Origin: Dactylis glomerata
Lineage: Eukaryota; Streptophyta; Magnoliopsida; Poales; Poaceae
Reading direction: 5' to 3'
NCBI GenBank assembly: GCA_007115705.1
Contig: QXEO01000881.1
Span: 1,116,001-1,180,000, forward strand
DNA length: 64,000 bases
Shown here: piece by piece, positions 1-13,074 of the stretch
How positions within the stretch are numbered: the stretch's first letter is position 1
How the letters are laid out: every line of letters begins with the position of its first letter
The notes under the pieces: model-generated
Database searches by the model: none
Seen by the model: only the letters and a program-made list of their open reading frames with translations
What the model was told of the DNA's origin: nothing
Made by a program: the position numbers and the translations under genes

Positions 1-1209
1 AGCTAAGTTTATCCTACCCTATTTAGTGGTATCATCACTCAAGGTAGTTGCTTAGTCGCTAATAAAATTGAGGTCATCTATAAAGGGAACCCTATTTGAA
101 ATTGGTGATTTGAACTTGGAAGCTTGGATTGGAGACTTCTCCTACATGATGGTTTTATGAAGGAAAACAATCTTGACTAAGGACTATGGAATGTATTTTC
201 TAAATGATAATAAGTGATGTACCATGTGAGCCAACCATTACCGTACGACCACATTACCCCTAAATGGGAAGGGGCTTAGTCTGTAGCTTGTTTATTCTAG
301 TATGGGAGATCTTGTATCATCTTTTATAGAAGTAAGCCATGCGTGGGTGCTTCCGAACCGAGTGGAAAATTTCCATTCATGCAGCACTCTGCAGCGGGCA
401 AAACTATGAGTGCCAGAATGGACTCTTAGGGAAGGATCCTATACTAGAGTAGACAAGTGAAGGAGTTTGTTTGATTATCTAAACCTCGCATACTTTGTGT
501 ATGACGATCCGTGGATTTCTCCCGGCAGATGTATCGAATCTTGTGGGTAAAGTGTACCCCTCTGCAGAGGTTTCAAAACTATTCGAATAGCCGCGTCCGC
601 AGTCATGGACAGTTGGCAAGCTGTACTTGACTTTTGTCAAGAATGTTAACAGCTTATGGTGAACTTGGTGAATGACTTGACTTGACATTGATGTTGACCC
701 ACACTTGAAGTTCCTCTTTAGATTGACTTAGAGAATTAAATCTTCTTCTCTACTAATGAACATTCTTGGGAAATAAAACTAGTTTTTGCAAATAAACTTA
801 GTGCTTAGTCCACCATATCAACCTTGCATATCTACTTCATCATTTTGTTTATAAGATGGTTTGCGAGTGCATCCAATGTACTCATGGCTGTGTCCCTGGC
901 TATCAACTTGGCCAGACTATGGGGAAGGTTATCCGGAGGAAGGTTATGAAGACGAGTACCAGAACTAAGATCATCTCCTGAGTCGCCATTGCCTGTAGGG
1001 TGAAGGCATGGACCCGAAGACGTTATTTCTGCTGCTATATTGTGTTGTAATATGAACTTGGTCACTATGACCATTGTATTTGAACTATTCGTATTGTAAT
1101 GTCTATGGAACTGGTTACCAACTACGTTATGTGTATCACAACAATGATTCTGGGATTGTGGTGGAATACATAACGGGCACTTTGAATTTCTGGAAATTCG
1201 GGTGTTACA
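1..1209 (+). mobile_element. 3' part of a Gypsy-type LTR, cut by the window edge
   Basis: There is no coding capacity. The segment ends in gggtgttaca, the usual end of Triticeae LTRs that begin TGTAACACCC, and Copia gag coding sequence starts at the next base. Short blocks around 540-620 and 850-930 match, in reverse complement, blocks of the solo LTR at 21944-26914, so the two are related LTRs in opposite orientation. I infer that this is the right-hand LTR of an element inserted into the Copia gag. The second copy of the target duplication would lie outside the window. The family name is not certain. Confidence 0.6.
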
Positions 1210-1522
1210 GATGGGTGGCGCAAGATCAGTTTGTTTTAGGGTTTCTGGTTCGGAACATGAGCAGGGAGGTTCTCACACAGATGGTGGGACTCCGCACTTC
1301 TGCAGCTGTATGGAAGGCTGTGACAGAGATGTTTGCTTCACAATCTCAGGCATGAGTGGTGCAGCTTCGCACCAGGCTCAACCAATTTCGTAAGGGGAAT
1401 AAGATAGGTCATGTATATCTTGATGAAATCAAGGGTCTCTCTGATGAGATGGCTGCAGCTGGCAAGCCACTGGATAATTTGGATGTTATCTCCCACATCC
1501 TGTCAGGCCTTTTAACACAAGG
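1210..1522 (+). pseudogene. Copia gag fragment
   Basis: Translation from 1210 gives the pattern of Copia UBN2-type gag proteins: WVAQDQ, then LTQMVGLRTSAAVWKA, MFASQSQ, and after an in-frame TGA at 1353-1355 a run containing LRTRLNQFRKGN and GLSDEMAAAGKPLD. The start is lost because a Gypsy LTR ends at 1209. The end is lost because another Gypsy sequence on the opposite strand takes over near 1522. This protein would form the particle shell of the element. Only about 100 residues remain and there is at least one nonsense codon. Confidence 0.8.
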
Positions 1523-3494
1523 AGTGGGAGTTTTCTCTACACCAATCAAAGTAAGAGGATTGCTAGCATTAGGAACAACATCATTAGAGGTAGTAATAGT
1601 ACAAACTTTCATATTCCTAGCAATCTCATCCTCTCTTTCCCATCTAGCATGCAATTCTGCTAACAATCTAATATTTTCATCAATTCCAACTTGAATAGCA
1701 TTAGCAGTAGCAAAAACATTGTTCTCTTTCACATCATTAGGCACACTTTTAATTTTAGAAGTTCAACATCATGAGCAAGGCTATCAACTTTAGAAGCAAG
1801 AATATCAATTTTGCCTAACTTTTCCTCAACAGACTTGTTAAAAGCAGTTTGCTTGATGCTTGATGCGTGGTTGATGACCAGCCCGTTGGGAACCCCAAGA
1901 GGAAGGTGTGATGAATATAGCAGCAAGATTTTCCCTCAGTTAAGAAACCAAGGTATGTCCATCTTGGAGAGGAGAGACAAATGACTGAAGGTGATGCAGA
2001 CTGGCTTGCGACAGCTCAGGACAATTTATAGGGCGCCTCGTCCAAGCTTTGCTTTGCTAGATGCAACGCGAAACCTGCACACACACAACCATGTACTTTG
2101 TTCCCAACTTACGATGAGGTTGTCAATCTCACATGTTTGCTTGAAACAAAGGGTATGAGCGTATCGAGTGGAAAACAGTGAAAGTATGCGAGTAAAGTAA
2201 ACAGTGCGAGTAAAGTAAACAGGTGATAGCAATATGATGGAAATAGGACCGGGGTCCACAATTCACTAGCGGTGTCTCTCCATAAGATAAAATAACACAT
2301 GCTGGGTAAACAAATTACAGTTGGGCAATTGATAGAATAAAGATAAACGTGATATGTCAAGAAGATCACTATGCGATTTACTCTGGGCATTACAACAAAA
2401 TACATAGACCGCCATCCAACTGCATCTATGACTAATAATCCACTCACGGGGATATCATCCGAACACCCCATGAGTATTAAGTTGCGAACAACAGATAATT
2501 GCATTAACCAAAGTGTGTAATGTAAACAAAGCATATGCCCTTGAGCATATGAATGTTGTTTTCTCCCTAGTAGCAACAGCACATCTACAACCTTAGAGGT
2601 TTCTGTCACTCCCCCAGGTTAAATAGAGGCATGAACCCACTATCGAGCATAAATACCCCCTCTTGGAGTCACTAGCAACTACTCGGCCAAGATAGCTACT
2701 AACAACGGAGAGCATGCAAGATCATAAACAACATAGAGATAACAGAAGATAAATTTCAGTATAGCAACTCAATCATAACACCAATATTCATCGGATCCCA
2801 ACAAACCAAACATGTAGAATTACATAACGGTGATCTCAATCATGTAGGGCAGCTCATGAGATCTAAACATGAAGCACATGGTGGAGAGGACAACCATCTA
2901 GCTACTGCTATGGACCCGTAGTCCAAGGTAGACTACTCACTCATCGCTCCGGAGGCAAGCATGGCGATGAAGAAGACCTCCGGTGGTGATTCCCCTCTCC
3001 GGCAGGGTGCGGGGAAGAGCTTCTGGACCCTCCCGATCTCGGGTCGATGACGGCGGCGGATCGCGATGTGTTTCTGGAAAATTGATCGGGTACTTAGGTT
3101 TTTCCCGTCGGGGGGTCTTTATAGGTGAAGGGGCATCGTCAGAAGTGGACCCAGGCGTCCTCACACATAGGGGGCGCGGCCAGGGGCTGGGCCGCGCCAC
3201 CCTTGTGTGAGGGTGGCCTGTAGCCCCTCTCCGTCTCCTCTTCGGATCTCTGGAAGCTTCCGGGAAAAATAAGACTTCAGGAACTTGTTTCGTCCAATTC
3301 CGAGAATATTTCCTGTGTAGCTTTTCTGAAACACAAAGACAGCAGAAAACAGGGAACTGGCACTGTGGCGACTTGTTAATAGGTTAGTTCCGGAAAATGC
3401 ATAAAAGTGGCACGAAGTGTAACGAAATATTAGACAAATGGTGTAAAAACAAGCATGGAGCATCAAAAATTATGGATACGTTGGAGACGTATCA
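1523..3494 (-). mobile_element. Gypsy element A: 5' LTR plus a short stub of gag
   Basis: On the minus strand the LTR runs from TGATACGTCT (base 3494) to CGCATCA (base 1861), 1634 bp. It is followed by an internal stub (1860 to about 1523) whose translation resembles Triticeae Gypsy gag leaders, with KVDSLAHDVELLKLKV and then NIRLLAELHARWERE. The two parts are in different frames, so a frameshift lies near 1740. The rest of the internal region and the 3' LTR are missing. The LTR is about 95 percent like that of element B by eye. Confidence 0.75.
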
Positions 3495-4914
3495 CCTGCA
3501 CACAACACAACCAAATACTTTGTTCCCAACTTACGATGAGGTTGTCAATCTCACCGGTTTGCTTGAAAGAAAGGGTATGAGCGTATCGAGTGGAAAGCAA
3601 TAGTAGTATGCGAGTAAAGTAAACAGTACGAGTAAAGTAAACAGGTGATAGCAATATAATGGAAATAGGACCGGGGTCCACAGTTCACTACTGGTGTCTC
3701 TCCATAAGATAAAATAACACATGCTGGGTAAACAAATTACAGTTGGGCAATTGATAGAATAAAGAAAACATGCATATGTCGAGAGGATCACTATGAGATT
3801 TACTCTGGGCATTACAACAAGATACATAGACCGCCATCCAACTGCATCTATGACTAATAATCCACTTGTGGTGAATCAATCCGAGAACTCCACAAGTATT
3901 AAGTTGCGAACAACAGATAACTGTATTAAGCAAAGTGTGTAATGTAAACAAAGCATATGCCCTTGAGCATATGAATGTTGTTTTCTCCCTAGTGGCAACA
4001 ACACATCTACAACCTTAGAGGTTTCTATCACTCCCCCAGATTAAATAGAGGCATGAACCCACTATCAAGCATAAATACCCCCTCTTGGAGTCACTAGCAA
4101 CTACTCGGCCAAGATAGCTACTAACAACGGAGAGCATGCAAGATCATAAACAACATAGAGATAACATAAGATAATATTCAGCACATCAACTCAATCATAA
4201 CACCAATATTCATCGGATCCCAACAAACACAACATGTAGAATTACATAACGGTGATCTCGATCATGTAAGGCAGCTCACGAGATCTAAACATGAAGCACA
4301 TGGTGGAGAAGACAACCATCTAGCTACTGTTATGGACCCATAGTCCAAGGTAGACTACTCACTCATCACGCCGGAGGCAAGCATGGCGATGAAGAAGACC
4401 TCCGGTGGCGATTCCCCTCTCCGGCAGGGTGCCGGGAAGAGCTTCTGGACCCTCCCGATCTTGGGTCGACGACGGTGGCGGATCGCGATGTGTTTCTAGA
4501 AAAGTGACCGGGTCTTTAGGTTTTTCCCGTCGGGGGGTCTTTATAGGCGAAGGGGCGGCGCCAGAGGTGGACCAGGGGGCCCTCACCACAGGTGGGCGTG
4601 GGCCAGGGGTAGGTCGCGCCCCCTGGTGGTGTGGCCGCCCTGTGGCCCTTCTCCGTCTCCTCTTCGGTTCTCTGGAAGCTTGGTAAATTTCCGGATGTTT
4701 GGCTTTTGTTTCGTCCAATTCCGAGAATATTTCCTGTGTAACTTTTCTGAAACACAAAAACAGTAGAAAACAGGGAACTGGCACTGTGGCATCTCGTTAA
4801 TAGGTTAGTTCCGGAAAATGCATAAAATGCCATGAAGTGTAACGAAACACTAAGCAAATGGTGTAAAAACAAGCATGGAGCATCAAAAATTATGGATACG
4901 TTTGAGACGTATCA
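3495..4914 (-). repeat. 3' LTR of Gypsy element B, truncated
   Basis: The TGATACGTCT end is at 4914. The sequence parallels the full LTRs at 1861-3494 and 8303-9933 up to the motif tgcacacaac and then stops at 3495, where the TGATACGTCT end of element A abuts. The simplest reading is that element A inserted here and a later deletion removed the far side of A and the remainder of this LTR. Confidence 0.75.
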
Positions 4915-7640
4915 AGGACACCTTCAAGTTTAAGAGGGCGACTAGATACAAATAATTTTAGAACAAGCAAAACCATAATCATGAATCAATCAATGATAAA
5001 CTTTGGGACTATGCACATTAAACTCAGAATGACAACTATGCTCTCTTAGATGGTGCATAAAGGTAGAAGGTGGAGACTCAACATAAAAGTAAAAGAAAGG
5101 CCCTTCGCAGAGGGAAGCAGTGATTGCAAGTTTTATAAACCTTCAAAAATTATGGTACTTACTAGCTTTGAGCTCTCATTGCCCCCATCATAAGCATCTT
5201 GAATGGTTAAAGTTAATGCGAGTACAATTATGAAGCATATGCTTGACAAATCATAAGTTGAAAACCTCGTGTCCCGTAAAGTACGAATACCCAAACCTCA
5301 TGCTACTCGACTTAGGGTCCCAAGCATGATCTTGTCATTGTAAGTATACACGTATCATCGAGAACCGCCAATGGGGTACCTCCTGCCCGATGACATGGAA
5401 CAAGCCCACATCAAAATGACAGGACAAACAGACAATGAACACCTCGGCATTTTTTTTATTTACCATTGGTATAGCTTTTTATTTTGAGATGCATCATCGA
5501 ATTTCCACTATGGGCATGCTGTAAATTTCCAACATGAATTATGCATGGCTTAGATTAGCGGCCCAGGCGTTTCTCTAACACATATACAAACTCCATGATC
5601 CTGCAAGATTCCCAACTTGTTTCACATTGCGAGTATCCATAAACAAAAGATCATGATATCAACTCAAATAAGAAGTGCAATGTTGAAAGCTTACCCCATG
5701 ACGACATGGTTTGGCTAGTTTCCAACTTACAACTTGCAAGCATAACAACTCAACATAAGAGAGCCACAATGTCAAAATTTTAAGAACGAGAAAAGTAAAG
5801 TGTGCCATCAGGTTCGTGAGAGCTTTACTGACTAATTTTCACATAACACCAAAAAGAGTTTAATTTGAAGGATAGATAAAAGCAAGTCAAATGTACTTTG
5901 GAATAGCAAATTGCTAATAGGTATGTATGGTGGACACATTGGAATAACTTGGTTTTTAGGAGTTGGATGCACGAGTAGAGCTCATACTCAGTACAAAATG
6001 AGGGCTAGCAAAAGACTGGGAGCGACCAACTAAGAGAGCAATAACGGCCATAATCATGCATAGCGACAAAACATCATTAAGAGAAGCATAAAGTGGCATC
6101 ACAAGTCAAAAACCAAATGATCATAGAGGCTATAGGCGACTTATTTTGTAGTCAACATGGTATAAGCATGCGCCAAATCAACCAATTAAAGCATCAAAGG
6201 AGAAAACCACAATAATGCTCCCATATAATAAAAACAACGCATGATTTTTTCAAAGGCTCATTAAGCAATCTCAGTCATTTGAGACAAGTCATGCTACAGC
6301 AAAAATCACTAAGCAAACTATCAAAACGACATCAAGCACGGCATGCAAAAGCCTAAGCCACGGTCTAAACAAGCTCCTTTTTGTACCACTTTTTTGCATG
6401 AAACTTTTTCTCTTTTCCAACACCATTCGAACCTTTTTAAAACAACTCTTTTGATGAAAATCAACATGGACTAGAGGTCAAAATACACCTTGATTCAAAG
6501 ATAAAACAAGATCTGAACAAAATCAAGGCGAAAAACAAAAGCTAAATGCAGTAGTAGAAAAAGAGAACACTCATTAAACGATAAGAGTGAAAAACGGAGT
6601 GTTCTTGGCAAATGAAAAATGAAGTAAATCTCCTCCAAAAGAAATTTGTTGGGGTCCAACCATTTATTGTAGCAAACAAAACAAAATAAAACTGAAAACT
6701 AAAGTAAAGACGCTCCGAGAAAAACGCATAGTGCATGAAGCAATAAAAATATAGTGTTTTGAAAGGTGACCTAATTTTTGCCAATGAAGAAGGGGTGCCT
6801 CGGGGGCATCCCCAAGCTTTGACGCTTGTACCTCTTGGATATTTCTTGGGGTACGTGGGCATCCCCAAGCTTGAGCTTTTGTCCATTCTTCACCTCATCT
6901 CATCATTCTCCGATCCCTACACTTGAAAACTTCCTTCATACAAAACTCAACACAATTCTATTAGCAACATTAGTGTAAGCATAATAATGAATCAACCCTT
7001 TTTGGTTCAGATTTCAACTCAAAAACACCAAAAATAAAGCATATAATACTGTAGCAACTTCCCCAAAAGTTCTGTGATCAAAAGAACTCAAAAAGAAAGC
7101 GATCGAGAGGTAAACACAAATAGTGGCAGAAATCTGTCAAAACAGAACAGCTGACAAAGATCAATTTTTTCGAGGGTTTTCTGTTGCTCAAATCAAAAAG
7201 TGCAAAACTAATGAAAGTTTGGATATAACCTGGAGCATATGCACAAGAAATCGCAGGTCAAAAAGATATTCTGATAATTTTCTCGATTTTTTACGGCGCA
7301 GCACCGAAATCTGTTTCAGGACAGCAACTTCCCCAAATCTTACCTCACTCATATTAGAGGTTTCTTTTGGCACAACAACGAAATAAAAATGATAAGGAGA
7401 GGTCATTACAGTAGTAATAACTTCCAAGACTCAAATAAAATAAAAAGTACTGAAAATAAAACAATGGGTTATCTCCCAAGAGTGCTTTTCTTTAACGCCT
7501 TTGAGCTAGGCGCAGAAAGTGCAAATCAAGTAATATCAAGCGATGAAGCATCAAGTTCAATTGCAGAAGTCTTTTCAACAATGAATAAAATCGTGTCCAA
7601 ATGAGTTTTTGAAGATCCCTTGTGATCACGCTTTGGTACA

Positions 7641-8123
7641 CTACATTTCATCAAAAATATTTTCAGGACAAATCCAATTAAAATTCTTTTCTAAAGCTTC
7701 ATGCAATCCTACAAGTTTGCAAGGAATTGGTACTTTGAAATCTTCTTTGGTTGTACCAACAACATTAAGAGGCGAGCCAAGCATATTAAAATGCTCAAAA
7801 ACTTTCCTAGCTTCAATAGCAACATCTCTAAATTCTCTACGCAAAGTCTCCAAAATAAAATCTTTCTTTTCGGAGTCTTTGATATCATGAAGCTTAAGAA
7901 ACATTTGTTGCATAAAAGGATTAAGGTTAACAAATCTATCTTCCAACATGTGAACTAAATAAGCAGCAGCAACTTCATAACTAGGAGCAAGCTCAGCCAA
8001 TGATTTATCCTCAACATCTTTATGCATACTAATATGATTAAAGAACTCCTCAATGTTACTTTTCCCAATTATAGAACCACTACCTACTGAGAGGTCCTCC
8101 AAAACATACTTAGGGAACAACAT
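7641..8123 (-). CDS. Gag-like protein of Gypsy element B
   Basis: This 160-residue frame starts about 150 bases inside the PBS, where gag begins in this class of element. It is rich in charged helices, for example EEFFNHISMHKD and LHDIKDSEKKDF. I see no zinc knuckle, protease or other catalytic motif. It resembles the short frames of non-autonomous Triticeae Gypsy elements, but I cannot name a domain. It probably encodes a capsid-like or unknown internal protein and may be decayed at its end, because the ATG after the PBS is followed by a frame far shorter than a full gag. Confidence 0.5.
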   Translation of the reverse strand: MLFPKYVLEDLSVGSGSIIGKSNIEEFFNHISMHKDVEDKSLAELAPSYEVAAAYLVHMLEDRFVNLNPFMQQMFLKLHDIKDSEKKDFILETLRREFRDVAIEARKVFEHFNMLGSPLNVVGTTKEDFKVPIPCKLVGLHEALEKNFNWICPENIFDEM

Positions 8124-8274
8124 AATGAACTACGAGTAGCAAAGTAACAACTACAAGGAAACTAATTTTTTTGTGTTTTTGATAAAACGATGCAAGCAAA
8201 AATAAAGTAAAGCAGAACAAATAACAAAGTAAAGGATGTGCGTGCGAGACTCCCCTTGCAGAAATCTTCTTTTT

Positions 8275-8291
8275 CCTCGGCAATGGCACCA
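8275..8291 (-). other. Primer binding site of Gypsy element B
   Basis: The minus strand reads TGGTGCCATTGCCGAGG eleven bases inside the LTR end at 8303. It is a two-mismatch form of the TGGCGCCGTTGCCGGGG site used by many Triticeae Gypsy elements and fixes the orientation of the element. Confidence 0.75.
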
Positions 8292-8302
8292 GAAAAAATG
8301 CT

Positions 8303-9933
8303 TGATGCGGGCAGATAACCACCCAGTTGGGAACCCCAAGAGGAAGGTATGATGAGCACAGTATCAAGTCTTCCCTCAGTAAGAAACTGAGGTTTATCGA
8401 ACCAGTAGGAAAAAGCCAAACTTCAGAAGGTGATGTCTGCTAGCTTCGTGACAGCTCTGGACAATTTATAAGGCGCCTCGTCCAGGGCTTTGCTTTGCAC
8501 CAGCAGCAATGTGAAACTTGCACACAACACAACCAAGAACTTTGCTCCTAACTTATGATGAGGTTGTCAATCTCACCGGTTTGCTGTAAGCAAAGGATTG
8601 AGCATATCGAGTGGAAAGCAATAGTAGTATGCGAGAAAATAAACAGTGCAAGTAAAAGTAAACAGTAATAGCAATATAAAGGAAATTGGAACGGGGTCCA
8701 TAGTTCACTAGTGGTGTCTCTCCATAAGATAAATAATAACATGCTGGGTCAACAAATTACAGTTGGGCAATTGATAGAATAAAGATAACGTGCATATGTC
8801 ACGAGGATCACTATGAGATTTACTCTGGGCATTACAACAAAATACATAGACCGCCATCCAACTGCATCTATGACTAATAATCCACTCGCGGGGAATCATC
8901 CAAGGACCCCTTGAGTATTAAGTTGCGAACAAAAGATAATTGCATTAAGCAAAGTGTGTAATGTAAACAAAGCAAATGTCCTTAGACACAAGATTGTTGT
9001 TTTCTCCCTAGTGGCAACAACACATCTACAACCTTAGAGGTTTCTGTCACTCCCCCAGATTAAATAGAGGCATGAACCCAACTATCGAGCATAAATACCC
9101 CCTCTTGGAGTCACTAGTATCTACTTGGCCAAGATAGCTACTAACAACGGAGAGCATGCAAGATCATAAACAACATAGAGATAACATAAGATAAAATTCA
9201 GAACATCAACTTAACATAACACCAATATTCATCGGATCCCAACAAACACAACATGTAGAATTACATAAAGACGATCTCGATCATGTAGGGCAGCTCACAA
9301 GATCTAAACATGAAGCACATGGTGGAGAAGACAACCATCTAGCTACTACTATGGACCCATAGTCCAAGGTAGACTACTCACTCATCACACTGGAGGCAAG
9401 CATGGCGATGAAGAAGACCTCCGGTGGCGATTCCCCTCTCCAGCAGGGTGCCGGGAAGAGCTTCTGGACCCTCCCGATCTTGGGTCGACGACAGCGGCGG
9501 ATCACGATGTGTTTCTGGAAAATTGATCGGGCCCTTAGGTTTTTCCCGTTGAGGAGACTTTATAGGCGAAGGGGCGTCGTCAGGAGTGTACAGGGCGCCC
9601 TCACCATAGGTGGGCGTGGCCAGGGGCTGGGCTGCGCCCCCTGGTGGTGAGGCTGGCACCTGGCCCCTCTCTGTGTCATCTTCGGTCTTCGCAAAGCTTC
9701 GGTAAAAATAGGAGGTTCGGCTTTTGTTTTGTCCAATTCCGAGAATATTTCCTGTGTAACTTTTCTGAAACACAAAAACAGCAGAAAACAGGGAACTGGC
9801 ACTGTGGCATCTTGTTAATAGGTTAGTTCCGGAAAATGCATAAAAACGCCACGAAGTGTAACAAAACACTAAGCAAATGGTGTAAGAATAAGCATGGAGC
9901 ATCAAAAATTATAGATACATTTGAGACGTATCA
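8303..9933 (-). repeat. 5' LTR of Gypsy element B
   Basis: This LTR is 1631 bp, starting TGATACGTCT at 9933 and ending in ATCA at 8303 on the minus strand, with the PBS following. It contains a GC-rich stretch (about 9400-9660) that gives chance open frames on both strands; these are not genes. Confidence 0.8.
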
Positions 9934-10063
9934 AAGCTTTTATCACCGCTGTCTATTTAATCAATCGCCTTCCTAGCAAGGTTACTCAGTCTCAAACTCC
10001 CATGGAAGGTCTCTTTGGTAACTCTGGTGACTATTCCCTTCTACGCACATTTGGGTGTGCTTG
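9934..10063 (+). pseudogene. Copia integrase C-terminal fragment, first part
   Basis: Translation gives AFITAVYLINRLPSK, then TPMEGLFG, LLRTFGCAC, the typical end of the Copia integrase core. It stops at the target duplication gcttg (10059-10063) of a solo LTR and continues in frame after 11605. The upstream half with the catalytic residues is missing because the Gypsy cluster ends at 9933. Confidence 0.8.
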
Positions 10064-11600
10064 TGATGTCTACGCACTTCTATTCTTGTAGACACTTGTT
10101 GGGCCTCCAAGTGCAGAGGTTTGTAGAACAGCAGCAAGTTTCCCTTAAGTGGATCACCCAAGGTTTATCGAACTCAGGGAGGTTAGAGGTCAAAGCTATC
10201 CCTCTCAAGCAACCCTGCAATTACGATACAGAAAGTCTCTTGTGTCCCCAACACACCCAATACACTTGTCAGATGTATAGGTGCACTAGTTCGGCGAAGA
10301 GATAGTAAAATACAAGTGGTATAGATGATTATAAGTAGCAAACGTGATGTGAAATAAATATCGCTGCGAGCAAACAAGTAACAAAATAGCAAGTAAACGG
10401 TATGCAAAGCTTGGAAACAAGGCCTAGGGATCATACTTTCACTAGTGGACACACTCCCAACAATATAACATGACTGAAAAAATAACTTCTCTTTGCTAAG
10501 GTACTCTGAATTACTCTCCTATTGAATAACACTAATCATTGTGTAGTGGCTACAGAAGCACCCCTTAAAGTTCATCAAGTACTTGACAAACACCACTCAT
10601 AGCGATACCCAAATCAGATCACAACTCAAGATAGAAATCATTGCAACTTAAACCAAGTACTAACACGGTGCACACACTGTCAACATTACACCATGAAAGG
10701 AGGAATAGATCACTCAAACTATCATAGCAATAATTATTCTCATAATCCACAAGAGATCACAATCATAGCCTAAACCAAGTACCACCATGATGCACGCACT
10801 GTCACCGTTACACCATAGCAGGAGGAATAGATTACTTTAATAATATCACTAGAGTACACAAAATATCTGAATAATAACATGTACTTGTTCAACATGATAC
10901 AAAGCTCACGATCACATAAAGATCACATCATGGGAGAGAGAGGTGAACCACATAGCTACCGGTAGAGCCCTCAGCCCCGGGGATGAACTACTCCCTCCTC
11001 ATCATAGGAGACAACAAGGTTGATGGAGATGGCGGTGAGGTCGATGGAGACGGCGGAGACGGCGATGGAGACCGATGGAGATGGCTCCGGGGGCACTTCC
11101 CCATCCCGGCAGGGTGCCGGAACAGAGACTTCTGTCCCCCGAAATTCGTCGATGGTGGCGGCGGAGCTGCGGAACTGCTTCTGGAAAATTGCCGACCCCT
11201 TAGGGTTTTCCGTCCCGAGGCTTCTTATAGGCGAAGGGGCGATGTCAGAGGAGGGCCAGGGCCTCCTCACACATGGCTGGCGCGGCCAGGGGCCTGGCCG
11301 CGCCACCTGTGTGTGTGGGGCCCCTGTGGCCCACCTCCTACTCCTCTTCGGATCTCTGGAAGCTTCCGGGTAAAATAAGACTTCAGGATGTGGTTTCGTC
11401 CAATTCCGAGAATATTTCCTGTGTATCACTTCTGAAACACAAAAACAGCAGAAAACAGGAAAATGGCACTGTGGCAACTCGTTAATAGGTTAGTTCTGGA
11501 AAATGCATAAAAGTGCCACTAAGTGTAACGAAACAATAGGCAAATGGTGTAAAAACAAGCATGGAGCATCAAAAATTATAGATACGTTTGAGACGTATCA
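10064..11600 (-). mobile_element. Gypsy solo LTR with target duplication
   Basis: This single LTR has the minus-strand ends TGATACGTCT (11600) and GACATCA (10064), flanked on both sides by gcttg (10059-10063 and 11601-11605). It is 1537 bp. There is no internal region, so LTR-LTR recombination removed the rest of the element. It belongs to the same broad TGATACGTC family as elements A and B but differs in its downstream half. It splits the Copia integrase. Confidence 0.92.
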
Positions 11601-11605
11601 GCTTG

Positions 11606-12741
11606 TTGGCCAAATCTTCAACCCTATAATAGAAACAAGTTAGCTTTCCGCTCTAAACAATGTGCATTCATTCGATATAGTAACCTTCATAAAGGGTACA
11701 AGTGTCTTGATATTTCCACGGGTCATCTGTATATTTCTCGTGACATTGTTTTTTATGAGACTGTTTCCTTTTGCTGTGTTGCATTCTAACGCCGGTGCAC
11801 GGTTGCGTGCTAAAATTGAGTTGCTTCCTTTATCTTTGCATCCTGTTAATTGGCATCATCATGAGGGGCATGAATTACACGAAGCACCAGTGGATGTTGA
11901 TCCTGCTAATGCTACTAACACTATTGCTGATTCTTTTTTATAGGATGCTGATCATATTTATACATCCGATGATGATTCCTCTCATTTTTTTTTGTTTCTG
12001 GCACAGATCCCGAACTTGCGTCTGGTGACAGAACTAGCAGCCAATTATTTGGCGCTGATTCGTGCTCCTCGGGATCGAGACTATCTGCACGCGCACGCCT
12101 GAACCATGATGGTGTGTCCTCTTCCAATTTGCGCATGCCCGTTCACCACGATGGTGTGTCCTCTTCCAATTCGTGCGGGCCCGATCATCTGCCTGTAGTT
12201 TCCCGCGTCATGGCCCGTGGCGGGGTCCAGGCTGAACGAATTTCTAGCACGCTGTCGGCCACTCCAGGCGGGATCCCAGGATCTTCTGCGTCGACTTACA
12301 GGCACAGGAGAGTCTACAGGATCCCGTGTGCCGGCTGCATCGGGTTTTTTAGAGGATGCAACACCTTTTTCGGAATCTTCAGTGGGATCGGGTGTGGCAG
12401 CTCCTTGTTCAGTCGTTCCTGTTTCATTGGATAGACCACGTACACGCCTGCAAAGTGGTGTGTCTAAACCCAAGAAGTTCACTAACGGCACAATTTGGTA
12501 TGCTTATTTTTGCTCTACTGGTGAACCCTCTAGTACTGCTGAGGCTTTTTCAGATTTTTGCTGGAAAGCAGCAATGGATGAGGAGTATGATGCCTTGACT
12601 AAAAATAGCACGTGGCATCTTATTCCTTTTGCTCCTGGTCAAAATGTGATTGATTGCAAGTGGGTTTATAAGGTAAAACGCAAGGCAGATGGTATTGTTG
12701 ATCGTTACAAGGCGTGTCTGGTTGCTAAAGGTTTTAAACAA
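11606..12741 (+). pseudogene. Copia integrase end to start of reverse transcriptase
   Basis: The first residues complete the integrase region after the solo LTR (NKLAFRSKQCAFIRYS, GYKCLDISTGHLYISRDIVF). A low-complexity linker follows. From 12541 the start of the RT domain is clear: WKAAMDEEYDALTKNSTW, then CKWVYKVKRKADG and RYKACLVAKGFKQ. The frame changes at least once, near 11760. It is interrupted by the MULE at 12742, and RT resumes at 20411. Confidence 0.82.
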
Positions 12742-12957
12742 GGGATTTCTATTTTTGTGCCCTCGGGTCCTTAGTTGTGCTCAGTTTTCCCCAGCCGCTT
12801 AACTTTTCCTCAGTTTTCCCCTCGCTCTAGTTTGAAACCCCTCGCAGATGCTCGGACGGGAGGGTTGCCGTCTCGTCAGAGGCCTTAGACCGTTACCGGT
12901 GACGGCTAGGGAGCCGCGGTGGTTGTGAATGGACCGTTGCTTTTGAATGGTGTTGAC
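12742..12957 (+). repeat. Left terminal inverted repeat of the MULE
   Basis: It pairs with 20187-20401 in reverse complement, with scattered mismatches and no large gap. MULE ends of this length usually hold the transposase binding sites and the promoter of the gene reading inward. Confidence 0.9.
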
Positions 12958-13074
12958 TGTTGACCCAATGAGACATGTCGGACTGGCGATCACTCACCCA
13001 AAGCTTTCCCCTCCGCCCGAGACTGGAAGAGCTCACCGCCCCTCCGCCGCCACACCGTCCTGCCCTCCTACCTT

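Larger units (their letters stand above)
3495..9933 (-). mobile_element. Gypsy element B, non-autonomous, with a truncated 3' LTR
   Basis: Minus-strand order is 5' LTR (9933-8303), primer binding site (8291-8275), gag-like frame (8123-7641), about 2.7 kb without a long frame, purine-rich end near 4940-4915, then 3' LTR (4914-3495). The 3' LTR lacks its last 200 or so bases because element A's LTR begins there. No protease, RT or integrase motifs were seen, so it would depend on an autonomous partner. It lies inside the Copia element, and integrase sequence resumes at 9934. Confidence 0.8.

Noticed and set aside
4359..4784. 141-residue minus frame and its relatives at 2937-3200 and 9378-9905
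   Set aside because: Low-complexity Pro/Arg-rich frames in the GC-rich part of Gypsy LTRs, repeated with the LTR and broken differently in each copy.
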